From Erythroxylum novogranatense (lineage: Eukaryota; Streptophyta; Magnoliopsida; Malpighiales; Erythroxylaceae), in assembly GCA_029891385.1 (NCBI GenBank), contig CM057226.1, positions 12,827,225-12,891,224 on the forward strand: a stretch of 64,000 nt of DNA, written 5' to 3'. A program made the translations under genes and the position numbers. Under the pieces are notes generated by a model. It saw nothing but the letters and a program-made list of their open reading frames with translations, was not told the DNA's origin and searched no databases. Shown here in pieces: positions 48,009 to 58,880 of the stretch (positions are counted from its first letter, which is position 1; every line of letters begins with the position of its first letter).

Positions 48009-49010
48009 ATGGCCTCAATTATCAATCCTACCTCTGATGAAACTCCTCAGCTCATCACCATCAATCCAGCAGCTCAAGCCCCTTTGAAGCTAACCTCTAC
48101 CAATTACCTTGCCTAGAGAATGCAATTCAACAGTTTATTTATAGGATATGATTTGCAAGGCTATATTGATGGCACCAAAAGCTGCCCTCCATCTATCATC
48201 ACAAACAATGACTTACCTCTTCCCAATCCGAACTATTAGCATTGGATTCGCCAAGATCAACTGATCCTGAATGCCATCATTGGTGCTCTATCACCAACAA
48301 TCATTCCATTCATCGCCACTGCCAACACTTCAAAGGAAGTCTGGGATACTTTAGCTAAAAACTATGCACAAGCTTCAAGGGGCAAACAAAAGCAAGTCAA
48401 AACTCAGCTCAAGAAACTTACCAAAGGACAATTTATCAATTATCAATATATGCAGCTATCAAGACCAAAACAGATGAACTTATCTTTACGAATCGCAATG
48501 GATCCCGAGGACATCACCGATAAAGTTCTTGATGGACTAGGTGAAGAATATAGTGAGGTAATTCGTATCATCAATGCTAGAGATACACCTATCTCCTTTG
48601 ATGAGCTTCATGAGAAACTTATTACTGCAGAAGCTGACCTTCCTTCACCTGTCCTTGCTCATTTTCCTGCCACAGCCAACTACACCAACAAATCAGAAGG
48701 TAAAAAGCAACATCATCAACACATGCCTAGATAGCGCCACCAGCAATCACAACCCTCTCACCATCACCATTTCCAGCATAATAATCAAGCTAATTTTCGG
48801 TCCTCCCATAGCCAGATACAGCCTCTTCCTCCCCACTCCTATACTAGCCATACTGGTTTGTCTTCATCCAATTCTTCATACCAACCTCGACCATATTTGG
48901 GCAAGTGTCAACTCTGTGGAGTTCAAGGTCACAGTGCTAAACGTTGTACTTCCTTTCGCATTGTCTCTGATGGATCTTCAATCTCCTTTCCAAAAGCCAA
49001 CTTTGCTACA
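48009..49010 (+). pseudogene. gag of copia element Z
   Basis: Starts MASIINPTSDETPQ. LTSTNYLAWRMQFN is interrupted by TAG exactly where the conserved Trp (TGG) is expected (about 48115). GYDLQGYIDGTKSCPP follows. The middle is open at 48450-48734, then another TAG. The zinc knuckle CQLCGVQGHSAKRC (about 48905-48945) is intact (CX2CX4HX4C). Confidence 0.9.
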
Positions 49011-49577
49011 GCACCTAATCAAGACCCGTGGATCCTTGATTCTGGAGCCTCTTACCATGTGACCACTGATTTACAAAATCTTGCTTTGCATTCTCCATAT
49101 ACAGGCACGAAAGAAATCATGGTTGGTGATGGATCTGGACTCCACATCAGCCACAAAGGCAGTGGTACAATACATACTGATCACAGAACGTTTACTCTGG
49201 ATAATGTTCTATGTGTGCCTGCAATGAAACAACAATTAATATCAGTTTATCAATTTTGTGTCTCTAACGATGTTTCTGTTACATTCTCACCTTTTTCTTT
49301 TCTTGTGAAGGATCTGAAAACAGGGACACCACTTCTCAAGGGTGCACCTAACAATGGACTCTATGCATGGCCACCATCATCCTCTCCAAAGCATGCTCTC
49401 TCCACCACACTTGCACCTCTCCCCGATTGGCATTCTAGACTAGGACATCCTGCAAAACCGATTGTTCATAACATTTTATCTTAGCAAAACATTCAGTTTA
49501 GTAATAGACTTCCTTCTCATTGTAATGCATGCTTCACTAATAAAAGTCATAAATTACCTTTTTCCAAATCCACTCTT
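49011..49577 (+). pseudogene. protease and pre-integrase of copia element Z
   Basis: WILDSGASYHVT (about 49028-49063) holds the catalytic DSG of the aspartic protease. The pre-integrase motif WHSRLGHPA lies near 49430. A TAG stop at 49482-49484 interrupts the frame, which then continues to the integrase. Confidence 0.9.
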
Positions 49578-50663
49578 GTGTCTACCACACCACTGGAAGT
49601 TATCTTCTCTGATGTATGGACTTCCCCTATCTATTCTCATGACAATTGCAAATACTATGTTCTTTTTATTGATCACTACACCAAATACACATGGATCTAT
49701 CCTTTACAAAAAAAATCTGATGTGCATACTGTTTTTCCTAGGTTCAAAGCTACTGTTGAAAAGTACTTTGATAGTCCCATTAGAACCTTATACACAGACA
49801 ATGGGGGAGAGTTTATTGCTCTCACTAACTTCCTATCCGCACATGGTATTTCCTTTCGCACAACCCCACCACATACACCTGAACACAATGGCCTAGCTGA
49901 AAGAAAACATCGCCACATTGTAGAGACTGGTCTAACTCTACTAAGTCATGCATCCATGCCTTTAACCTATTGGCCACAAGCCTTCACCACAGCAGTTTAT
50001 CTAATTAACCATATGCCCACTGCCACTCTAAACATGTCTACTCCCTATTCTTGTTTATTTCGCACAAGCCCCAACTATTCTAAACTTAGAATCTTTGGTT
50101 GTCTATGTTATCCTTGGTTAAAACCCTACACCTCTCACAAATTAGAACCCAAGTCCACACCGTGTGTGTTTATAGGTTACTCACCTTCTCAGAGCAGCTA
50201 CCATTGCCTTGATCCTGCTACTTCTCGCATCTACTCCTCTCGTCATGTCAAATTTATGGAATCTGTGTTTCCCTTTGCCACATTCTCATCAGCCCCACCC
50301 CAACCTTCAGCTGACCCTACTGCCACTTGGATTCCACCTCCACTGAATCTTTCATCATCCTCTTCTTCTTCTCCTTCTCCGGAATCCTCCTCTCTTCTAG
50401 GTGCACCACTTGGGAATATGGCATCTTCTGTTGTTAGTTCCTCCTCAAGCGAAGATTTTGGCCCAATACAAACTCATCATCCTCCTCCAACTTCCAGTCA
50501 TCCGATGATCACCAGAGCCAAGAATAACATCCGCAAACCTATCTGTAAGCTCGGTCTCACAAAGACAGATATAAGGTACTATGATTTTGAGCCAACTCAG
50601 ATATCACAAGCCCTAAAGATTACAATTGGCGCAAAGCTTGCTCAGAAGAGTTCAATGCTTTAG
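49578..50663 (+). pseudogene. integrase of copia element Z
   Basis: 361 open codons: FSDVWTSPI, VLFIDHYTKYTWIYPL (first Asp), YTDNGGEFIAL (second Asp), HTPEHNGLAERKHRHIVE (Glu), then FGCLCYPWLKPY and PCVFIGYSPSQSSYHCL of the C-terminal part and a serine/proline-rich tail. The catalytic triad is intact, but the polyprotein frame is broken before and after it. Confidence 0.93.
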
Positions 50664-52139
50664 TAAAGAATGGTACCTGGGAGCTTGTTCCATCTGAGGC
50701 CACTCAAAACCTTGTTGGTTGCAAATGGATTTTCAGAATCAAGCGCCATTCAGATGGGTCCATTGCCAAGTACAAAGCTCGCCTTGTCGCCAAAGGATTT
50801 CATCAACGTCGGCATTGACTATGCTGAAACCTTCAGCCCTGTTGTCAAACCAACTACTATTAGACTCATTCTCAGCATAGCAGTATTAAATGGATGGGAG
50901 TTACGTCAACTAGATGTGAATAATGCATTTCTACAAGGTCCACTGATAGATACAGTTTTCATGGCACAGCCCAAGGGCTTTGTTGATTCTGACAAACCAC
51001 ATCATGTCTGTCTACTAAAGAAAGCTATCTATGGCCTTAAACAAGCACCAAGAGCATGGTACCAAGCGCTCAAGCAGTTCTTACTTCAGTCTAGGTTCAG
51101 CAATTCTCAATCAGATACTTCTCTTTTCCTCAATCACTCTTCGCATGGTACAATTATACTTATTGTCTATATAGATGATATTATTGTCACAGGTGATAAC
51201 TCTACTCTTCTCAATCACTACATCAGTTTGCTAGCTCACAAGTTCTCCATTAAGGACTTAGGCAGTCTATCCTACTTCCTTGGCATTGAGGTTATCAGGA
51301 ACAATCAGGGCATTTTACTCTCTCAAAGAAAATATATCGCTGATCTCCTATATGACACTAACATGCATGAAGCAAAACCAGTACTCACACCTATGGCGAC
51401 CCATCCAACTCTCACTTTACACTCCGGCACAACATTAACAGATGCAAGTGAATATCGCAAAATCATTGGGAGTCTACAATACCTGTTACTTACCAGACCC
51501 GATATTGCCTTTGCAGTGAACAAATTATCTCAGTTCAATCATCAACCCACCACTGAGCACTGGATAGCTGTTAAACGACTCCTTCGGTATCTTGCTGGCA
51601 CTATTGATGACGATATTTAACTTTTCCGAAACCCTAATTTGGATCATCACTTCCCTACTCAGCTTCATGCATTCTCTGACGCCGATTGGGGAGGAGATAA
51701 AGACACATATCGCTCCACTGGAGCATTTATCATCTTCCTCGGACAAAACCCAGTGTCCTGGAGCTCCAAGAAGCAGCGATCTGTGGCTCGGTCATCTACG
51801 GAGGCCGAATACAAAGCCGTTGCCAACACGGATGCCGAGCTAACCTGGATACGAAATCTTCTTGCTGAACTACGCATAGGGTTGTCGTCCCCTCCGGTGA
51901 TCTATTGCGACAACATTGGGGCTACCCAACTGAGCTCCAACCCGATCTTCCACTCTCGGATGAAACATGTTGCTATCGACTTCCACTTCATTAGGGATCT
52001 GGTCCAATCTGGTTCTCTCCGAGTCTCTCATGTTTCCGATGCCGATCAGACGGCTGATTGCCCCACCAAACCACTTGCTCGTCCATCGTTTCTCCGACAG
52101 AAGTTCAAGCTTGGTCTCCGTCAACGTCTACCAACTTGA
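50615..52139 (+). pseudogene. reverse transcriptase and RNase H of copia element Z
   Basis: The RT start (NGTWELVP, CKWIFRIK, ARLVAKGFHQR) is in a shifted frame between about 50615 and 50805; two opposing indels flank it. Then come ETFSPVVKPTTIRLILSIAV, LDVNNAFLQG, AIYGLKQAPRAWYQALKQFL and the catalytic YIDDIIVTGD. The frame stops with TAA at 51618 and continues as RNase H: FSDADWGGD, STGAFIIFLGQNPVSWSSKK, SSTEAEYKAVA and DNIGATQL. Confidence 0.93.
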
Positions 52140-52146
52140 GGGGCCG

Positions 52147-52386
52147 TATCAGATATACATGTTCCCTAGCAGACTCCACAAGCCCACACATGCTTAAGCC
52201 CAAGTCCAATGTACACAATCAGATAGGATAAAGCAAGAATAAGTTCAAAGAGATTTGGTGCTATCATAAATCCTCTGTATATATGATCAGAATCATTTTT
52301 GAATACTCAACTGATATATGTGTATATATATAGATACATCAAACATGAATAAACAATCAATTCCTCACACAACTCTTTACCTTATA
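52147..52386 (+). repeat. 3' LTR of element Z
   Basis: 240 bp, preceded by the polypurine-like TTGAGGGGCCG (52135-52146). Confidence 0.93.
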
Positions 52387-52391
52387 AAGTG

Positions 52392-52758
52392 TACTATCGA
52401 GAGAAGATTCTTATTTGTATTTGGGACATGATAAACATTTTAGAGTAGCACCTCGATATCACCTCATTAGGGAGAGTATCGTATTATCATGTGAGTTATC
52501 GGTAAATTTAATTTATTCATCGTTACCACTACCTAACTTCCCTTGTATTTTGATAAGTTCTACAACTTCTCTTTATCATTGATCATATAGTTTAAACAAC
52601 TTGAGTCAACAACATCCCACAAATCTTGGCTTGCATGTAAGACATCATGCAAGTAGACCAAGAATTGGAGTTCTGGTTATAAAGCTTCTTGATTCTGCCA
52701 ACAACTTGAATATCGCCCATCTTAGCAATAATGTAGATGCTCACTAATTGCCCACAAA
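52392..52758 (-). pseudogene. gag and protease remnant of element X
   Basis: The minus-strand frame from about 52740 reads MGDIQVVGRIKKLYNQNSNS and then WSTCMMSYMQAK, matching the start of copia gag. Further on, NEVISRCYSKMFIM resembles the protease-adjacent region of related elements. It is cut by element Z at 52391. Confidence 0.75.
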
Positions 52759-52774
52759 CGTTACTCTAATACTA
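52759..52774 (-). promoter_or_regulatory. Degenerate primer binding site of element X
   Basis: On the minus strand TAGTATTAGAGTAACG, a decayed form of TGGTATCAGAGC, directly after the 5' LTR. Confidence 0.75.
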
Positions 52775-53240
52775 GATGGAAGAAATCAAATGACTTACAA
52801 AACACTCAATCTTATGAGAAAAGGCTGCAAAACTTTTAATAGAAAATAAAAGCTTTAATGGTTTTAAATGAAACAGTGAATTACTCAAGTATAAAAACTC
52901 ACGAAGGAAAAAAGTTTGACAATAAGCAAAGTGCTATTAATAACTTACTTAAACAGAAGACAAAAAACTTTGAAGGATGTGTTTAACTTAGTGTGACTCA
53001 ATATCTTTATATAACATAGATTATAATGATAAGTACCCCACGTTTCCTCCTTCACTTGCTAATATTAAGCAACAAATCTACTAGCTCATAATTCCTAAAG
53101 ACTAGGATCAGCTAAGGACTAAGTAATAAAAAGTAAGTGGAAAATGATTCGGTAGTTTAAATAAAAAATAAACAACAACATGTTAATGATCCACAACACT
53201 AGATCAAAAGGCAACCTACGAGCTGATGTTGATTTATTCA
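52775..53240 (-). repeat. Element X 5' LTR (unbroken copy)
   Basis: About 466 bp on the minus strand, starting TGAATAAATCAACATC. It is the reference that lets the three scattered pieces at 46078-46133, 36045-36156 and 20724-20996 be recognised as one LTR. Confidence 0.82.
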
Positions 53241-53596
53241 ATACTAGTTTCCTTTTGGTTTCTCTAATGTGCAAATCTAGTGTAAGACTAAAGTTGGACA
53301 CCAATGTGATACTAACGCTGGTTACATTTTGTAACCTTTTTCAAAGCTTATTCCTTCATTTAAATTAATATTATAGGCTTGAATCCAGTCTCCTAAAGTA
53401 GCAAAGGTTCACTTCTTTTATAAAGATCCGCTATTAAGCTATTAGGAGTTTCATTGGAATTTGTTATTCTACTCCTTATTAATAGTCCTCTAATGTTTCT
53501 CAATAGATCTCTAGCAATTTTTGGTGCCTGAATTAAACTCTTTACAATTTGTCCAAGCCCTTTTTTATTTCTTCTTTGCTTAGAAGCTTGTGCTGC
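53241..53596 (-). other. Region between gypsy pol end and element X
   Basis: Probably 3' untranslated sequence of the gypsy element. No open frame of note. Element X begins at its left edge. Confidence 0.45.
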
Positions 53597-55395
53597 TTAA
53601 GTAGATGCTTGATTCTCATCATTTCCTCTTTTCTCAAAAAGATTTATCCTCAAATCAATATCTTCATTTATGAAATCAAAAAGAAGTAAATCATCAACAT
53701 TAAAAGTTGTATGGACATTATACTCATACAATAAAACGATCTTGTAAGCCTTATTACTCATTCTTTCAACAACTTGAAAATTTCCATATCTTTCTAGTTG
53801 CAACTTGGACTTATGCTTACTTGGAAACTTCTCTTTTCTCAAGTGTACTTAAATCTAAACTTTAAGTTCAAATATCATTTGTTTTCTCCCCTTATTAGCT
53901 TGCTTAATGTATTACTGGGGTCCTCTTTTCAATATTCAACTTTGCCTTTTCATGAAGCTTTTTCACCATTTCTACTTTCTTTTTCCTATTTAAGCCATCT
54001 CTTTCAACTAAAAAAAAGACACAAGATTTAAAGGAGATAATCAATTAAATAATTTCTAAATGAGAATAATTTGTAGCACTATGGACAACCCTATTATAAG
54101 CAAATTCAATGAAAGCACCCCAAGTCCTATTAACCACCTTAATTTGTCCATTGATTTGTGGATGATAAATTGTAGAAAATAGCTTATAAGATCCTAAGTT
54201 TTTTCATAATTTTTTTTAAAAGTAACTTAAGAATTTTATATTCCTATATGAAATAATGCTTTTTGGAACTTTATAAAGTCAACATATTCAGTACACAAAG
54301 CTCCCCAATTTGTGGGAGTTTGGATAGGGTCATTGATGTACACAGTCTTATCTTTGTATTTTTACAAAAAAAAAAACTATTTCTATAGATCAAATATGTG
54401 ACCTTCTAATCACAAAGTAACAACTTTTAGGAACTTTATGCTATATAATAATTTCTTTGAAAATTGGTTTAGCAATATAGGATGCATTATTAGTTTTATG
54501 GCATGTAGTGAAATGTTCCATTTTAGAAAATCTATGCATGACGATAAATATTGAACCTTTACTCATTCTAGACCTAGGTAACCTAAAATAAAAGTTATCA
54601 AAAGGTCTACTCACAATTTTATAGGCACAGGAAAAGGAGGTGTATAATGCATTAGGTTGCAATCTAAATTTAGTTTACCTAAATATAACATATGTCTCAC
54701 ATATCCTTTCCACATCTCTCCTTATGTGTAGCCAAAAATAAATTGTTCATTCAAAATCTCAAGGATCTTTTTCATTCCAAAGTGTTTCTTTAAGCTACCC
54801 TTATGCAATTATCTCACAAGTAACTCTTTTAAAAATTTATGAGCATCACATAATTTATTTTCTCTAAACAAGTATCCTTCATGCATATAAAACATTTTTA
54901 ATGTAAAATTTCATATGATTTAAACCCATTATCAAAATCTGGACGACCAACATTTAAATCTCTAGTATGTTCAAATCTCATCAATTTAGTATGTAATGTA
55001 CTCAACAAAGTATGTCTTTTAGATATCATATTATCAACTACATTTTCTTTTCAATGTATATATTTTATAGCATAAGGAAAAAGTTCCAATGAATTCCACC
55101 TACTTAGTATGTCTCTTACTCAACTTACTTTGACCTCGAATATATTTCAATAATTTATGCGTATATATCACAAACTCTTTAGGTCAGAAGTAGTGTTGCC
55201 AAGTCTCTGGTGCTCTCATCAACACATACATTTACTTATCATAATTAGGTAGTTTAAGGCTACTCCACTAAAATTTTCACTAAATTATGATGTTAATTTC
55301 TTATCTTGCTCTAAAACTGCATTAATTCCTAACTTGAAGTATTACACTCAATATTTGGCAAAGCTAAGTAAAGCAAACGAGTTCGAACTAAAACT
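53597..55395 (-). pseudogene. Ty3/gypsy pol remnant (RT end, RNase H, integrase)
   Basis: On the minus strand, from 55395 leftwards: the RT/RNase H junction with DKKPIAYFSEKFSG, ALNYPTYDK and ETWQHYF; FVIYTHKLLKYIRGQSKLSK and VEFIGTFPYAIKYI of RNase H; integrase with VMHRFSKMEHFTTCHKTNNA (54600-54540); and the C-terminal YGNFQVVERMSNKAYKIVL and EYNVHTTFNVDDLLLFD (53780-53690). Small gaps and stops throughout. This is the oldest layer of the nest. Confidence 0.88.
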
Positions 55396-55470
55396 TTTTT
55401 CTTGAAAAGCTAAAAATTTATTATGAAAAGCTAAAAATTTAGAGGGAAAAGAAATCCCTCCAATCTATGG

Positions 55471-55597
55471 TACAGATCTGCTTCCGTATTTATTCAGTAC
55501 CTCTTTAATCTCAACCATCAAATACAATAAATTGGATGGTTAAGATAAAAAAGAGACAGAGCGCATAGTTTAGGGGATACAGAAGATCTGCCCCCTC
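55471..55597. mobile_element. Possible small inverted-repeat element (MITE-like)
   Basis: About 127 bp that folds on itself: TACAGATCTGCTTCCGTATT at the left corresponds to AGATCTTCTGTATCC at the right, and TCTCAACCATC to GATGGTTAAGA in the middle. The loop is about 12 nt. No clear target duplication. Confidence 0.45.
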
Positions 55598-55908
55598 CCA
55601 TCTGAAGGAGACTCCAAAAAATTCTGTATTGGTGTAGGTAGATCTGTCGAGTGTGATCTTTGTCTCCTTGCTGGCGATAACTACCGAGATAGGAAATTTA
55701 TATCTCGACATATGTTTCTTCTTCTTCTTCTTGATCAGTAGTCTTCCTATTTAGGGTTGAATCGTCGAGGGAATCCTTCTACTCGTGCTGGTGGAACTGC
55801 CTAGGTGTGGAGTCGTTGTCTTGAGGCGTGAAACTTTTCTTCTTGCTTACCGGTGATCGATGAGGAGGATCGATGTACTGTAGTGTCATAGAGGTTCGGT
55901 CCTATAAG

Positions 55909-56591
55909 GTAAGTACTAGTCCCTGTTATTACACGATTCAATTAGTAACTTACTACAGCACAATGTAAAGGGGATAAGGGTGACGATGAAGATGAAGATC
56001 ATAGCAACAAGAAGATGAAAACAGAAAACTAACAAGAGGAAACCCTTCTAATTAAGGTCATGGAAAAGGGAAGAAGTGATTTTGCAAGCTTAGGGGTATG
56101 ATTCTAAGATGATTTAGCTCATGCGACTTCGTTAAGAAATAATCTTTGTAAGATTGTACTACTTTACTGCCGAGCCATTGTGAGCTTGCATCTTCATTCT
56201 ACATCATGTCTTGGGTGTTGTTGATATGTGATGGGTCTTGTTGATATTGAACATCATAGCGCCGTGAGCTTGATTCTTCATGCACTATTTTAGAGACACT
56301 CATTTACTTCATGAGTTTTGTTTGGATTCATGGTCCATTGTTTGCAGCTGTATTAAAGTAAAGTTGCCTTGCAAATTCCAGTGGAATATTATCCTGCTGT
56401 CAATTCTTATAGGCAAAACTGGCAACCATATATGTGCTGCAATTGGAAGAAAATTAAGACTTAAGAGGTTATAAAAGGATGATTATTTTGAAATAGTAAA
56501 TTCTTTGTTAGGCATTTGTTGATAGTGTGGGAAATTGCTTGTTTATGTTGTCTTTTAGACTTGTCAGATTTGTAACTGTTTCCTTGTGCAG
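55909..56591 (+). other. Probable intron in the GNA1 5' leader
   Basis: Donor AAG|GTAAGTAC at 55908/55909 and acceptor TTGTGCAG|ATTTG at 56591/56592 would join a CT-rich leader exon (somewhere in 55600-55908, with CTTCTTCTTCTTCTTG) to the coding exon. Inferred from splice signals only. Confidence 0.6.
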
Positions 56592-56613
56592 ATTTGAAGG
56601 TTGAGCAATAGAG

Positions 56614-57087
56614 ATGCAAACCGGTGATTTCCCAGGTCCTGAAAAGAAGTTTCAAGTCCGGAAATTAGAGATATTAGACATAAATAAGGGTTTCATAGAG
56701 CTACTAAAACAACTAACCATTTGTGATTCTGTATCACACAAGGAATTTGAAGAAAGATTTCATGAGATTTGCTCTTATGGTGATGACCATCTTGTATGTG
56801 TGATTGAAGATGACAAGTCTGGGAAGATCATTGCAACAGGGAGTGTGTTCATCGAGAAAAAGTTCATTAGGAATTGCGGAAAAGTTGGGCACATTGAAGA
56901 TGTTGTTGTTGATTCCAGCGCTCGGGGTTTGCAATTGGGAAAGAAAGTAATAGAATTCCTTGTGGCTCACGCTTGTTCAATGGGGTGTTATAAGGTGATT
57001 CTTGATTGCAGTACGGAGAACAAAGCATTTTATGAGAAATGTGGTTTCAAACAAAAAGAAATTCAGATGGTGAAGTATTTCACTTGA
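56614..57087 (+). CDS. GNA1: Glucosamine-6-phosphate N-acetyltransferase (157 aa)
   Basis: Transfers acetyl from acetyl-CoA to glucosamine 6-phosphate, a step of UDP-N-acetylglucosamine synthesis for glycoproteins and lipids; homologues act as dimers. One intact coding exon with a GNAT fold: FQVRKLEILDINKGFIELL at the start, YGDDHLVCVIED, then GHIEDVVVD (92-100), the acetyl-CoA pyrophosphate loop RGLQLGK (104-110), GCYKVILDCS and ENKAFYEKCGF with Tyr140. Length is close to Arabidopsis GNA1 (about 149 aa); the extra residues are at the N-terminus. The first ATG after the inferred acceptor is used, and a downstream start would cut into the first strand. No transit peptide is seen. No breaks. 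Confidence 0.95.
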   Translation: MQTGDFPGPEKKFQVRKLEILDINKGFIELLKQLTICDSVSHKEFEERFHEICSYGDDHLVCVIEDDKSGKIIATGSVFIEKKFIRNCGKVGHIEDVVVDSSARGLQLGKKVIEFLVAHACSMGCYKVILDCSTENKAFYEKCGFKQKEIQMVKYFT

Positions 57088-58880
57088 GAATCCACCTTGT
57101 CCTCGTAAAGCCAACTTAGCCGCTTGACTTGACCATTGATCAATGATAATCCTCAGGGAGAAAATTTTTATCTATCTTTGAATCTTTTCATGCATTATTT
57201 GAACAATGAGTTAAGAATGAAGATTGACATATCTGTTTATGCCTTTTGCATCTGTTGCTTTGAATTTGTTGGTATTCTCTTCTACAAAGTGGCGTGTTGC
57301 TCCTCGTGTTCAAGCAAATTAATGGGGTCGTAACCTACTGTTTTGCTGATTATGTTCTTGGTTCCTTTCACTTAATATTCTTTATTTCTGTACAATCATT
57401 AATATAATAGAATGATTAAGAAATTCAGGTTTTACAAACATTGCAACTATAACATGACCAGTCATATTTCGACTTATTTCACTGTTTTTTGTTAGAATTT
57501 ATAGGTAGTTACAGCAACTGAAGTTAAAATATAAGGTTTGACAGCAATAAGATGAGTTGCTTCTGTTACGATTGGACATGGTAATGCATCTGTCTCATTC
57601 TGATAATTTCACTCCTGAACAAAGGTTTTCGATATTATTGAGACCGTCCAAATCTTGAGAAATCTTTAGCTCTATTCGAATATCGCACCGGATTTAGTAA
57701 TGGATTGAGTCATACTAAGTAATTGTAACGGTACCCACAAATTTTAGATACTATTTTAAGTAATTTTTAAATTTATAAAATAATTCTTAAATTTTTAAAA
57801 TCGTAAAATAGTTCATTAATATATTGTACTATATATGTTATAATTTTACATTAACCATATGACATATCTTCAAAATCATAATAATAAAATTTAAAATAAC
57901 AACAATTTATTTATTTATTATTAACAATTGTTTTAACATATTTTACACTTAAATAATAATCATAATTAATATGGCAAAAGATCATTTAATCATCATACAC
58001 ATATAAAATTAAGAACAATACAGAGTATTTAAAATATTATAATTTCATTATATAATAAATAATAATTACATCAAAATATCAAATAAAAATAATAGAGATT
58101 ATTAACTCTCTAACTATTTCAATTTACAACAAGAATTGTAGTGAGGAAATAATCAACTAGAAGTGAAACATGAAACAAAAACATATTATTTAATTTACTA
58201 TCAATTAAATATATTAATTATTAATAAGAATTTAAATAATTTAATTTAATATTAATTAATTAAAATTGATAAATAATAAAATTATAAATAACTTAATTTA
58301 ATTTAATATTTTTTGATTTATAAAATTGATTTAATAAATATAATTAAATTTAAAATATATAAATAATTGCAATTATATATTTAAAATAAATATTAGTTCA
58401 TAAATAATAATTTTAAATTATTTATTTTAAAATAAAATAATTTTTATTAATAATGTATTAATAAATATTATATAAAGATTAAAATAATTTATTTTAAGAT
58501 TTATTTGATGTACAACCATATTGAATGTGTTGAATAAAAGTGGGAGAAGGAAGGGAGGATTGGGTAGGCTTGTAAAATATATTTTACTTTTTGCAAATCA
58601 ATCCTTACATTTTTTAAAATTTTTAGTACTGATCGATATTCAGTCAGTATTGAATATAGCTGGCATCAGTCGATACTAAGCAAAACAACTCGGTACAAAC
58701 TAGTACCAATATTCAGTATCAATATTTTTTTTGGTACTATTTTTTGACTGATACAATACGTACTATCCGGTACTAATTGATATGGTGAGGAATACAAAAC
58801 ATTGGTTCTATACCATAAGCAAGACAAAACATTACCTACTTTTTAATAATTTGTTGGAATTAAGATTCCTACTAAATAAT
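57088..58880. other. GNA1 3' region and very AT-rich spacer
   Basis: After the GNA1 3' untranslated region, 57730-58500 is nearly all A and T. At about 58630-58800 a patch with repeated CGGTACTA, AGTACCAATATTCAGTATC and related blocks looks like an old repeat. No genes seen. Confidence 0.5.

Larger units (their letters stand above)
47722..52386 (+). mobile_element. Copia element Z, compact and young, AAGTG target duplication
   Basis: 4,665 bp with 240-bp LTRs (47722-47961, 52147-52386) that differ by about three bases by eye. Flanks AAGTG (47717-47721 and 52387-52391) match exactly. It lies inside the gag/protease remnant of element X. It carries gag, protease, integrase, RT and RNase H in copia order. 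LTR termini are TATCAG...CTTATA instead of TG...CA. The short LTR and gag start resemble the Ale/Retrofit (RE1) group (inference). A few stops and two frame shifts make it inactive. Confidence 0.94.
20724..53240 (-). mobile_element. Element X: old minus-strand Ty1/copia, split by three later insertions
   Basis: Read on the minus strand: 5' LTR 53240-52775, primer site 52774-52759, gag and a protease remnant down to 52392, [element Z], pre-integrase remnant and RT/RNase H 47716-46140, then the 3' LTR in three pieces: 46133-46078, [element A], 36156-36045, [LINE with Y], 20996-20724. The integrase domain has been deleted. The two LTRs share blocks such as AAAAGGCAACC, GCTAAGGACTAAGTAA and TAGAAAATAAAAGCTTT in the same order, which is how the pieces were assigned. 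No clear target duplication could be defined, as expected for an old copy. Confidence 0.82.

Noticed and set aside
56280..56474. 64-codon frame upstream of GNA1
   Set aside because: It lies inside the inferred leader intron and has no family features.
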